64,000 nt of DNA, taken from positions 25,193,254-25,257,253 of the forward strand of contig NC_087065.1 in the NCBI RefSeq assembly GCF_963678635.1, read 5' to 3'. This DNA is from Symsagittifera roscoffensis (lineage: Eukaryota > Xenacoelomorpha > Acoela > Convolutidae). How positions within the stretch are numbered: the stretch's first letter is position 1; every line of letters begins with the position of its first letter. Both the position numbers and the translations under genes were made by a program. Of the stretch, positions 46,640-59,200 are shown one piece after another. The notes under the pieces were generated by a model. It was not told the DNA's origin. It saw only the letters and a program-made list of their open reading frames with translations, and did not search any database.

Positions 46640-49600
46640 CCAATGTTCGCTTGCTTCGAATTGTCACTCGCTCCCAGTTGTCGCTTGCTCCCAGTTGTCG
46701 CTTGCTCCCAGTTTTCGCTTGCTCCCAGTTGTCGCTTGCTCCCAGTTGTCGCTTGCTCCCAGTTGTCGCTTGCTCCCAGATGCCGCTTGCTCCTATTTAT
46801 CGCTTGCTCCCAATTGTCGCTTGCTCTCAATGGTCGCCTGCTCACAATTATCGCTTGCTTCAAATGTTAGCTTGCTCCCATGCCGCTTGCTCCCAATTGT
46901 CGATTGCTCCCAATTGTCGCTTGCACCCAATTGTCGCTTGCTCCCATTTATAGATTGCTCCCAATGTGCACCTGCTCCCAAATTTCACTCGCTCCCAGTT
47001 GTCGCTTGCATCAGTTGTTGCTCTCTCCCAACTGTCGCTTGCTCCCAAATGTCGCTAGCTCCCACTTTTTGCTTACTCCCATTCTTCGCTTGCTCCCAAT
47101 AATCGCTTGCTCCCAATGTTCGCTTGCTTCGAATTGTCACTCGCTCCCAGTTGTCGATTGCTTACAATTGTCGATTGCTCCAAATGTTCGCCTACTCCCA
47201 ATTATCGCTTGCTCCCAATTATCGCTTGCTTCCAATTGTCGCTTGCTTCCAATTGTCGCTCGCTCCCAGTTGTCGCTTGCTCCCAGTCGTCGCTTGCTCC
47301 CAGTCGTCGCTTGTTCCCAGTCGACGCTTGCTCCCAGTCATCGCTTGCTCCCAGCTGACGCTTGCTTCCAGTCGTCGCTTCCTCCCAATTGTCGCTTTCT
47401 CCCAATTGTCGCTTCCGCCCAATTGTCGCTTGCTCCCAATTGTCGCTTTCTCCCAATTGTCGCTTCCGCCCAAGTATCGCTTGTCCCAATTATCGCTTGC
47501 TTGCAATTGTCGCTTGCTTGAGATTGTCGCTTGCTCCCAGTTGTCGCTTGCTCCCAGTCGTCACTTGCTCCCAGTCGTCGCTTCCTCCCAATTGTTGCTC
47601 CCTCCCAATTGTCGCTTCCGCCCAATGGTCGCTTGCTCCCAGTTGTTGCTTGCTCCCAACAATCGCTTGCTTCCAATTGTCGCTTGCTTCCAACTGTCGC
47701 CTGCTTTCAATTGTCGCTTGCTCCCAAATGTAGCATTCTCCCAATTGTCGCATGCTCCCGTTTATCGCTTGCTCCCAATGTTCGCTTGGTTCCAATTGTC
47801 GCTCGCTCCCAGTTGTCGCCTGCTCCCAATTGTCGCTTGCTTCAAATGTTAGCTTGCTCCCATGCCGCTTGCTCCCAATTGTCGCTTGCACCCAATTGTC
47901 GCTTGCTCCCATTTATAGCTTGCTCCCAATGTTCACCTGCTCCCAAATTTCACTCGCTCCCAGTTGTCGCTTGCATCAGTTGTTGCTCTCTCCCAACTGT
48001 CGCTTGCTCCCAAATGTCGCTAGCTCCCACTTTTTGCTTACTCCCATTCTTCGCTGGCTTCCAACCAATTGTAGCTTGCTTCCATTTGTCGCTTGCTCCC
48101 AATTGTCGCTTGCTCAAAAATTTCGCTTGCTCCCAGTTGTTGCTTGCTCAGAATTGTCGCTTAATCCAAATGTTCGCTTGCTCCTAATTATCCAATTGTC
48201 GCTTGCTTGCAATTGTCGCTTGCTCCCAGTTGTCGCTTGCTCCCAGTTGTCGATTGCTCCTAATTATCGCTGGCTCCCAATTATCGCTGGCTCCCAATTG
48301 TCGCTTGCTCTCAATGGTCGCTTGCTCCCAATTGTAGCTTGCTCGCAATTGTCACTTGCTCCAATTTATCGCAAGCTCCCAAATCTCGCTTCTCCCCAAT
48401 TGTCGCTTGCTCCCAATTGTCGGCTGCTCACATTTGTCGCTTGCTCCCAGTTGTCGCTTGCTCCCAGTTGTCGCTTGCTCCCAGTTGTCGCTTGCTCCCA
48501 GTTGCCGCTTTCTCCCTGTTGTCGCTTGCTCCCAGCTGTCACTTGCTCCCAAATGTCAATTGCTCCCAATTGTCGATTTGTCCCAATTGTCGCTTGCTCC
48601 CAATTGTCGCTTGCTCCCATTTATCGCTTGCTCCCAATTGTCAACGGTTCCCAGTTGTCGCTTGCTCCCAAATATGGCTTGCTCCCAATTGTCGCTTCCT
48701 CCCAATTGTCGCTTGTTCACAATTGTCGCTTGCTGTCAAGGCTCGCTTGCTTCCAACTGTCGCTTGCTCCTGAAGGTCGATTGCTCCAAATTTTGCTTGC
48801 TGACATTATTCGCTAGCTCCCGTTTCTCGCTTCCTCCAAGTTTTCGCTTACTCCCAATTGTCGCTTGCTCCCAATTGTCGCTTGCTCAAAAATGTCGCTT
48901 GCTCCCAGTTGTTGCTTGCTCAGAATTGTCGCTTAATCCAAATGTTCGCTCGCTCCTAATTATCCAATTGTCGCTTGCTTGCAATTGTCGCTTGCTCCCA
49001 GTTGTCGCTTGCTCTCAGTTGTCGCTTAATCCTAATTGTCGCTTGCTCTCAATGGTCGCTTGCTCCCAATTGTAGCTTGCTCGCAATTGTCGCTTGCTCC
49101 AATTTATCGCTAGCTCCCAAATCTCTCTTCTCCCCAATTGTCGCTTGCTCCCAATTGTCGCCCGCTCACATTTGTCGCTTGCTCCCAGTTGTCGCTTGCT
49201 CCCAGTTGTCGCTTGCTCCCAGTTGTCGCTTGCTCCCAGTTTTCGCTTGCTCCCAGTTGCCGCTTCATCCCATTTGTCGCTTGCTCCCAGCTGTCACTTG
49301 CTCCCAATTGTCAATGGCTCCCAGTTGTCGATTGCCCCCAATTGTCGCTTGCTCCCAATTGTCGCTTGCTCCCAATTGTCAACGGCTTCCAGTTGTCGCT
49401 TGCTCCCAAATATGGCTTGCTCCCAATTGTCGCATCCTCCCAATTGTCGCTTGCCCACAATTGTCGCTTGCTGTCAAGGCTCGCTTGCTTCCAACTGTCG
49501 CTTGCTCCTAAAGGTCGATTGCTCCAAATTTTGCTTGCTGACATTATTCGCTAGCTCCCGTTTCTCGCTTCCTCCAAGTTTTCGCTTACTCCCAATTGTC

Positions 49601-52600
49601 GCTTGCTCCCAATTGTCGCTTGCTCCCAATTGTCGCTTGCTCCCAATTGTCGCTTGCTCAAAAATGTCGCTTGCTCCCAGTTGTTGCTTGCTCAGAATTG
49701 TCGCTTAATCCAAATGTTAGCTTGCTCCTAATTATCCAATTGTCGCTTGCTTCGAATTGTCACTCGCTCCCAGTTGTCGCTTGCTCCCAGTTGTCGCTTG
49801 CTCCCAGTTTTCGCTTGCTCCCAGTTGTCGCTTGCTCCCAGTTGTCGCTTGCTCCCAGTTGTCGCTTGCTCCCAGATGCCGCTTGCTCCTATTTATCGCT
49901 TGCTCCCAATTGTCGCTTGCTCTCAATGGTCGCCTGCTCACAATTATCGCTTGCTTCAAATGTTAGCTTGCTCCCATGCCGCTTGCTCCCAATTGTCGAT
50001 TGCTCCCAATTGTCGCTTGCACCCAATTGTCGCTTGCTCCCATTTATAGATTGCTCCCAATGTGCACCTGCTCCCAAATTTCACTCGCTCCCAGTTGTCG
50101 CTTGCATCAGTTGTTGCTCTCTCCCAACTGTCGCTTGCTCCCAAATGTCGCTAGCTCCCACTTTTTGCTTACTCCCATTCTTCGCTTGCTCCCAATAATC
50201 GCTTGCTACCAATGTTCGCTTGCTTCGAATTGTCACTCGCTCCCAGTTGTCGATTGCTTACAATTGTCGATTGCTCCAAATGTTCGCCTACTCCCAATTA
50301 TCGCTTGCTCCCAATTATCGCTTGCTTCCAATTGTCGCTTGCTTCCAATTGTCGCTCGCTCCCAGTTGTCGCTTGCTCCCAGTCGTCGCTTGCTCCCAGT
50401 CGTCGCTTGTTCCCAGTCGACGCTTGCTCCCAGTCATCGCTTGCTCCCAGCTGACGCTTGCTCCCAGTCGTCGCTTCCTCCCAATTGTCGCTTTCTCCCA
50501 ATTGTCGCTTCCGCCCAATTGTCGCTTGCTCCCAATTGTCGCTTTCTCCCAATTGTCGCTTCCGCCCAAGTATCGCTTGTCCCAATTATCGCTTGCTTGC
50601 AATTGTCGCTTGCTTGAGATTGTCGCTTGCTCCCAGTTGTCGCTTGCTCCCAGTCGTCACTTGCTCCCAGTCGTCGCTTCCTCCCAATTGTTGCTCCCTC
50701 CCAATTGTCGCTTCCGCCCAATGGTCGCTTGCTCCCAGTTGTTGCTTGCTCCCAACAATCGCTTGCTTCCAATTGTCGCTTGCTTCCAACTGTCGCCTGC
50801 TTTCAATTGTCGCTTGCTCCCAAATGTAGCATTCTCCCAATTGTCGCATGCTCCCGTTTATCGCTTGCTCCCAATGTTCGCTTGGTTCCAATTGTCGCTC
50901 GCTCCCAGTTGTCGCCTGCTCCCAATTGTCGCTTGCTTCAAATGTTAGCTTGCTCCCATGCCGCTTGCTCCCAATTGTCGCTTGCACCCAATTGTCGCTT
51001 GCTCCCATTTATAGCTTGCTCCCAATGTTCACCTGCTCCCAAATTTCACTCGCTCCCAGTTGTCGCTTGCATCAGTTGTTGCTCTCTCCCAACTGTCGCT
51101 TGCTCCCAAATGTCGCTAGCTCCCACTTTTTGCTTACTTCCATTCTTCGCTGGCTTCCAACCAATTGTAGCTTGCTTCCATTTGTCGCTTGCTCCCAATT
51201 GTCGCTTGCTCAAAAATTTCGCTTGCTCCCAGTTGTTGCTTGCTCAGAATTGTCGCTTAATCCAAATGTTCGCTTGCTCCTAATTATCCAATTGTCGCTT
51301 GCTTGCAATTGTCGCTTGCTCCCAGTTGTCGCTTGCTCCCAGTTGTCGATTGCTCCTAATTATCGCTGGCTCCCAATTATCGCTGGCTCCCAATTGTCGC
51401 TTGCTCTCAATGGTCGCTTGCTCCCAATTGTAGCTTGCTCGCAATTGTCGCTTGCTCCAATTTATCGCAAGCTCCCAAATCTCGCTTCTCCCCAATTGTC
51501 GCTTGCTCCCAATTGTCGCCTGCTCACATTTGTCGCTTGCTCCCAGTTGTCGCTTGCTCCCAGTTGTCGCTTGCTCCCAGTTTTCGCTTGCTCCCAGTTG
51601 CCGCTTTCTCCCTGTTGTCGCTTGCTCCCAGCTGCCACTTGCTCCCAAATGTCAATTGCTCCCAGTTGTCGATTTGTCCCAATTGTCGCTTGCTCCCAAT
51701 TGTCGCTTGCTCCCATTTATCGCTTGCTCCCAATTGTCAACGGCTCCCAGTTGTCGCTTGCTCCCAAATATGGCTTGCTCCCAATTGTCGCTTCCTCCCA
51801 ATTGTCGCTTGTTCACAATTGTCGCTTGCTGTCAAGGCTCGCTTGCTTCCAACTGTCGCTTGCTCCTGAAGGTCGATTGCTCCAAACTTTGCTTGCTGAC
51901 ATTATTCGCTAGCTCCCGTTTCTCGCTTCCTCCAAGTTTTCGCTTACTCCCAATTGTCGCTTGCTCCCAATTGTCGCTTGCTCAAAAATGTCGCTTGCTC
52001 CCAGTTGTTGCTTGCTCAGAATTGTCGCTTAATCCAAATGTTCGCTCGCTCCTAATTATCCAATTGTCGCTTGCTTGCAATTGTCGCTTGCTCCCAGTTG
52101 TCGCTTGCTCTCAGTTGTCGCTTGCTCCTAATTGTCGCTTGCTCTCAATGGTCGCTTGCTCCCAATTGTAGCTTGCTCGCAATTGTCGCTTGCTCCAATT
52201 TATCGCTAGCTCCCAAATCTCTCTTCTCCCCAATTGTCGCTTGCTCCCAATTGTCGCCTGCTCACATTTGTCGCTTGCTCCCAGTTGTCGCTTGCTCCCA
52301 GTTGTCGCTTGCTCCCAGTTGTCGCTTGCTCCCAGTTTTCGCTTGCTCCCAGTTGCCGCTTCATCCCATTTGTCGCTTGCTCCCAGCTGTCACTTGCTCC
52401 CAATTGTCAATGGCTCCCAGTTGTCGATTGCCCCCAATTGTCGCTTGCTCCCAATTGTCGCTTGCTCCCAATTGTCAACGGCTCCCAGTTGTCGCTTGCT
52501 CCCAAATATGGCTTGCTCCCAATTGTCGCATCCTCCCAATTGTCGCTTGCCCACAATTGTCGCTTGCTGTCAAGGCTCGCTTGCTTCCAACTGTCGCTTG

Positions 52601-52840
52601 CTCCTAAAGGTCGATTGCTCCAAATTTTGCTTGCTGACATTATTCGCTAGCTCCCGTTTCTCGCTTCCTCCAAGTTTTCGCTTACTCCCAATTGTCGCTT
52701 GCTCCCAATTGTCGCTTGCTCCCAAATGTCGCTTGCTCAAAACTGTCGCTTGCTCCCAGTTGTTGCTTGCTCAGAATTGTCGCTTAATCCAAATGTTAGC
52801 TTGCTCCTAATTATCCAATTGTCGCTTGCTTGCAATTGTC
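46640..52840 (+). repeat. ~3.1-kb block, tandemly duplicated
   Basis: 46651-49740 matches 49747-52840 at +3096 bp (for example TTCGAATTGTCACTCG at 46655 and 49751) with scattered single-base differences and at least one 17-bp unit difference near the right end. Confidence 0.85.
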
Positions 52841-54780
52841 GCTTGCTCCCAGTTGTCGCTTGCTCCCAGTTGTCGCTTGCTCCTAATTATCGCTGGCTCC
52901 CAATTGTCGCTTGCTCTCAATGGTCGCTTGCTCCCAATTGTCGCCTGCTCACATTTGTCGCTTGCTCCCAGTTGTCGCTTGCTCCCAGTTGTCGCTTGCT
53001 CCCAGTTGTCGCTTGCTCCCAGTTGCCGCTTTATCCCAGTTGTCGCTTGCTCCCAGCTGTCACTTGCTCCCATTTATCGCTTGCTCCCAATTGTCAACGG
53101 CTCCCAGTTGTCGCTTGCTCCCAAATATGGCTTGCTCCCAATTGTCGCTTCCTCCCAATTGTCGCTTGTTCACAATTGTCGCTTGCTGTCAAGGCTCGCT
53201 TGCTTCCAACTGTCGCTTGCTCCTGAAGGTCGATTGCTCCAAATTTTGCTTGCTGACATTATTCGCTAGCTCCCGTTTCTCGCTTCCTCCAAGTTTTCGC
53301 TTACTCCCAATTGTCGCTTGCTCCCAATTGTCGCTTGCTCAAAAATGTCGCTTGCTCCCAGTTGTTGCTTGCTCAGAATTGTCGCTTAATCCAAATGTTC
53401 GCTCGCTCCTAATTATCCAATTGTCGCTTGCTTGCAATTGTCGCTTGCTCCCAGTTGTCGCTTGCTCTCAGTTGTCGCTTGCTCCTAATTGTCGCTTGCT
53501 CTCAATGGTCGCTTGCTCCCAATTGTAGCTTGCTCGCAATTGTCGCTTGCTCCAATTTATCGCTAGCTCCCAAATCTCTCTTCTCCCCAATTGTCGCTTG
53601 CTCCCAATTGTCGCCTGCTCACATTTGTCGCTTGCTCCCAGTTGTCGCTTGCTCCCAGTTGTCGCTTGCTCCCAGTTGTCGCTTGCTCCCAGTTTTCGCT
53701 TGCTCCCAGTTGCCGCTTCATCCCATTTGTCGCTTGCTCCCAGCTGTCACTTGCTCCCAATTGTCAATGGCTCCCAGTTGTCGATTGCCCCCAATTGTCG
53801 CTTGCTCCCAATTGTCGCTTGCTCCCAATTGTCAACGGCTCCCAGTTGTCGCTTGCTCCCAAATATGGCTTGCTCCCAATTGTCGCATCCTCCCAATTGT
53901 CGCTTGCCCACAATTGTCGCTTGCTGTCAAGGCTCGCTTGCTTCCAACTGTCGCTTGCTCCTAAAGGTCGATTGCTCCAAATTTTGCTTGCTGACATTAT
54001 TCGCTAGCTCCCGTTTCTCGCTTCCTCCAAGTTTTCGCTTACTCCCAATTGTCGCTTGCTCCCAATTGTCGCTTGCTCCCAATTGTCGCTTGCTCAAAAC
54101 TGTCGCTTGCTCCCAGTTGTTGCTTGCTCAGAATTGTCGCTTAATCCAAATGTTAGCTTGCTCCTAATTATCCAATTGTCGCTTGCTTGCAATTGTCGCT
54201 TGCTCCCAGTTGTCGCTTGCTCCCAGTTGTCGCTTGCTCCTAATTATCGCTGGCTCCCAATTGTCGCTTGCTCTCAATGGTCGCTTGCTCCCAATTGTCG
54301 CCTGCTCACATTTGTCGCTTGCTCCCAGTTGTCGCTTGCTCCCAGTTGTCGCTTGCTCCCAGTTGTCGCTTGCTCCCAGTTGCCGCTTTATCCCAGTTGT
54401 CGCTTGCTCCCAGCTGTCACTTGCTCCCAATTGTCAATTGCTCCCAGTTGTCGATTGCCCCCAATTGTCGCTTGCTCCCAATTGTCGCTTGCTCAAATTT
54501 ATCGCTTGCTCCCAATTGTCAACGGCTCCCAGTTGTCGCTTGCTCCCAAATATGGCTTGCTCCCAATTGTCGCTTCCTCCCAATTGTCGCTTGCCCACAA
54601 TTGTCGCTTGCTGTCAAGGCTCGCTTGCTTCCAATTGTCGCTTGCTTCCAATTGTCGCTTGCTTCCAATTGTCGCTTGCTCCCAGTTGTCTCTTGTTCCC
54701 AGTTGTCACTTGCTCCCAATTTTCGTTAGCTCCCAAATGTAGCATTCTCCCAATTGGCGCATGCTCCCGTTTATCGCTTG
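52071..54780 (+). repeat. 1357-bp higher-order repeat, two copies
   Basis: Blocks starting at 52071, 52190 and 52826 recur at 53428, 53547 and 54183, a constant +1357 offset. The encoded strings are identical or nearly so. Confidence 0.85.
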
Positions 54781-56033
54781 CTCCCAATGTTCGCTTGGTT
54801 CCAATTGTCGCTCGCTCCCAGTTGTCGCCTGCCCCAATTGTCGCTTGCTTCAAATGTTAGCTTGCTCCCATGCCGCTTGCTCCCAATTGTCGCTTGGACC
54901 CAATTGTCGCTTGCTCCCATTTATAGCTTGCTCCCAATGTTCACCTGCTCCCAAATTTCACTCGCTCCCAGTTGTCGCTTGCATCAGTTGTCGCTCCCAG
55001 TTGTCGCTTGCTCCCAATTGTCGCTTGCTCAAAACTGTCGCTTGCTCCCAGTTGTTGCTTGCTCAGAATTGTCGCTTAATCCAAATGTTAGCTTGCTCCT
55101 AATTATCCAATTGTCGCTTGCTTGCAATTGTCGCTTGCTCCCAGTTGTCGCTTGCTCCCAGTTGTCGCTTGCTCCTAATTATCGCTGGCTCCCAATTGTC
55201 GCTTGCTCTCAATGGTCGCTTGCTCCCAATTGTCGCCTGCTCACATTTGTCGCTTGCTCCCAGTTGTCGCTTGCTCCCAGTTGTCGCTTGCTCCCAGTTG
55301 TCGCTTGCTCCCAGTTGCCGCTTTATCCCAGTTGTCGCTTGCTCCCAGCTGTCACTTGCTCCCAATTGTCAATTGCTCCCAGTTGTCGATTGCCCCCAAT
55401 TGTCGCTTGCTCCCAATTGTCGCTTGCTCAAATTTATCGCTTGCTCCCAATTGTCAACGGCTCCCAGTTGTCGCTTGCTCCCAAATATGGCTTGCTCCCA
55501 ATTGTCGCTTCCTCCCAATTGTCGCTTGCCCACAATTGTCGCTTGCTGTCAAGGCTCGCTTGCTTCCAATTGTCGCTTGCTTCCAATTGTCGCTTGCTTC
55601 CAATTGTCGCTTGCTCCCAGTTGTCTCTTGTTCCCAGTTGTCACTTGCTCCCAATTTTCGTTAGCTCCCAAATGTAGCATTCTCCCAATTGGCGCATGCT
55701 CCCGTTTATCGCTTGCTCCCAATGTTCGCTTGGTTCCAATTGTCGCTCGCTCCCAGTTGTCGCCTGCCCCAATTGTCGCTTGCTTCAAATGTTAGCTTGC
55801 TCCCATGCCGCTTGCTCCCAATTGTCGCTTGGACCCAATTGTCGCTTGCTCCCATTTATAGCTTGCTCCCAATGTTCACCTGCTCCCAAATTTCACTCGC
55901 TCCCAGTTGTCGCTTGCATCAGTTGTCGCTCTCTCCCAACTGTCGCTTGCTCCCAAATGTCGCTAGCTCCCACTTTTTGCTTACTCCCATTCTTCGCTGG
56001 CTTCCAACCAATTGTAACTTGCTTCCATTTGTC
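54164..56033 (+). repeat. 935-bp higher-order repeat (55 units), two copies
   Basis: 54164-55098 and 55099-56033 align at +935 bp (55 x 17). The 225-residue translations from 54183 and 55118 are identical, so the copies are essentially identical at DNA level. Confidence 0.88.
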
Positions 56034-56281
56034 GCTTGCTCCCAATTGTCGCTTGCTCAAAAATGTCGCTTGCTCCCAGTTGTTGCTTGCTCAGAATTGT
56101 CGCTTAATCCAAATGTTTGCTTGCTCCTAATTATCCAATTGTCGCTTGCTTGCAATTGTCGCTTGCTCCCAGTTGTCGCTTGCTCCCAGTTGTCGCTTGC
56201 TCCTAATTATCGCTGGCTCCCAATTGTCGCTTGCTCTCAATGGTCGCTTGCTCCCAATTGTAGCTTGCACGCAATTGTAGC

Positions 56282-59200
56282 TTGCTCCAATTTATCGCTA
56301 GCTCCCAAATCTCGCTTCTCCCCAATTGTCGCTTGCTCCCAATTGTCGCCTGCTCACATTTGTCGCTTGCTCACATTTGTCGCTTGCTCCCAGTTGTCGC
56401 TTGCTCCCAGTTGTCGCTTGCTCCCAGTTGTCGCTTGCTCCCAGTTGTCGCTTGCTCCCAGTTGCCGCTTTCTCCCAGTTGTCGCTTGCTCCCAGCTGTC
56501 ACTTGCTCCCAGTTGTCGCTTGCTCCCAGCTGTCACTTGCTCCCAATTGTCAATTGCTCCCAGTTGTCGATCGCCCCCAATTGTCGCTTGCTCCCAATTG
56601 TCGCTTGCTCCAATTTATCGCAAGCTCCCAAATCTCGCTTCTCCCCAATTGCCGCTTGCTCCCAATTGTCGCCTGCTCACATTTGTCGCTTGCTCCCAGT
56701 TGTCGCTTGCTCCCAGTTGTCGCTTGCTCCCAGTTGTCGCTTGCTCCCAGTTGTCGCTTGCTCCCAGTTGCCGCTTTCTCCCAGTTGTCGCTTGCTCCCA
56801 GCTGTCACTTGCTCCCAATTGTCAATTGCTCCCAGTTGTCGATTGCCCCCAATTGTCGCTTGCTCCCAATTGTCGCTTGCTCCCCAATTGTCGCTTGCTC
56901 CCAATTGTCGCCTGCTCACATTTGTCGCTTGCTCACATTTGTCGCTTGCTCCCAGTTGTCGCTTGCTCCCAGTTGCCGCTTTCTCCAAGTTGTCGCTTGC
57001 TCCCAGCTGTCACTTGCTCCCAGTTGTCGCTTGCTCCCAGCTTTCACTTGCTCCCAATTGTCAATTGCTCCCAGTTGTCGATTGCCCCCAATTGTCGCTT
57101 GCTCCCAATTGTCGCTGGCTCCAATTTATCGCAAGCTCCCAAATCTCGCTTCTCCCCAATTGTCGCTTGCTCCCAATTGTCGCCTGCTCACATTTGTCGC
57201 TTGCTCCAAGTTGTCGCTTGCTCCCAGTTGTCGCTTGCTCCCAGTTGTCGCTTGCTCCCAGTTGCCGCTTTCTCCCAGATGTCGCTTGCTCCCAGCTGTC
57301 ACTTGCTCCCAATTGTCAATTGCTCCAAGTTGTCGCTTGCTCCCAGTTGTCGCTTGCTCCCAGTTGTCGCTTGCTCCCAGTTGCCGCTTTCTCCCAGTTG
57401 TCGCTTGCTCCCAGCTGTCACTTGCTCCCAATTGTCAATTGCTCCTGGTTGTCGATTGCCCCCAATTGTCGCTTGCTCCCAATTGTCGCTTGCTCCTAAA
57501 GGTCGATTGCGCCAAACTTTTGCTTACTGACATTATTCGCTAGCTCCCGTTTCTCGCTTCCTCCAAGTTTTCGCTTACTCCCAATTGTCGATTGCTCCCA
57601 ATTGTCGCTGCTCCCAATTGTCGCTTGCTCAAAAATGTCGCTTGCTCCCAGTTGTTGCTTGCTCAGAATTGTCGCTTAATCCTAATGTTCGCTTGCTCCT
57701 ATTTATCCAATTGTCGCTTGCTTGCAATTGTCGCTTGCTCCCAATTGTGACTCGCTCCCAGTTGTCGCTTGCTCACAATTGTTGCTTGCTCCAAAAGCTC
57801 GCTTGCTCCCAATTATCGATTACTCCCAATTATCGCTTGCTCCTAACTGTCGCTTGCTCCCAAATGTCGCTTGCTCCCAACTTTTGCTTGCTCCCATTGT
57901 TCGCTAGCTCCCAATTCTCGCTTCCTCCCAGTTTTCGCTTGCTCCCAATTGTCGCTTACTTCCAATTGTCTTTTGAATCCAATTATCGCATGCTCCAAGT
58001 TGTCGCTTGCTCCAAGTTGTCGCTTGTTCCAAGTTGTCCTTGCTCCTAGTTGTCGCTTCCTCCCAATTGTCGCCGGCTCCCAATTGTCACCTGCTCCCAA
58101 TTTTTGCTTGCTCCCATTGTTCGCTGGCTCCCAATTCTCGCTCCCTCCCAATTAAAGCTTGCTTCCATTTGTCGCTTGATCCCAATTGTTACTTGCTCAG
58201 AATTGTCGCTTAATCCAAATGTTCGCTTGCTTCAAATCATCGCTTACTTCCAATTGTCTTTTGAATCCAATTATCGCATGCTCCAAGTTGTCGCTTGCTC
58301 CAAGTTGTCGCTTGTTCCAAGTTGTCCTTGCTCCTAGTTGTCGCTTCCTCCCAATTGTCGCCGGCTCCCAATTGTCACCTGCTCCCAATTTTTGCTTGCT
58401 CCCATTGTTCGCTGGCTCCCAATTCTCGCTCCCTCCCAATTAAAGCTTGCTTCCATTTGTCGCTTGCTCCCAATTGTTACTTGCTCAGAATTGTCGCTTA
58501 ATCCAAATGTTCGCTCTCTCCTAATTATCGCCTACTCTCAGTTATCGCTTGCTCCCAATTATCGCTTGCTCCCAATTATCGCTTGCTTCCAACTGTCGCT
58601 TGGTTGCAATTGTCGCTTGCTCCCAGTTGTCGCTTGCTCCCAGTTGTCGCTTGCTCCAAGTTGTCCTTGCTCCTAGTTGTCGCTTCCTCCCAATTGTCGC
58701 CGGCTCCCAATTGTCACCTGCTCCCAATTTTTGCTTGCTCCCATTGTTCGCTGGCTCCCAATTCTCGCTCCCTCCCAATTAAAGCTTGCTTCCATTTGTC
58801 GCTTGATCCCAATTGTTACTTGCTCAGAATTGTCGCTTAATCCAAAAGTTCGCTTGCTTCAAATCATCGCTTACTTCCAATTGTCTTTTGACTCCAATTA
58901 TCGCATGCTCCAAGTTGTCGCTTGCTCCAAGTTGTCGCTTGTTCCAAGTTGTCCTTGCTCCTAGTTGTCGCTTCCTCCCAATTGTCGCCGGCTCCCAATT
59001 GTCACCTGCTCCCAATTTTTGCTTGCTCCCATTGTTCGCTGGCTCCCAATTCTCGCTCCCTCCCAATTAAAGCTTGCTTCCATTTGTCGCTTGCTCCCAA
59101 TTGTTACTTGCTCAGAATTGTCGCTTAATCCAAATGTTCGCTCTCTCCTAATTATCGCCTACTCTCAGTTATCGCTTGCTCCCAATTATCGCTTGCTCCC

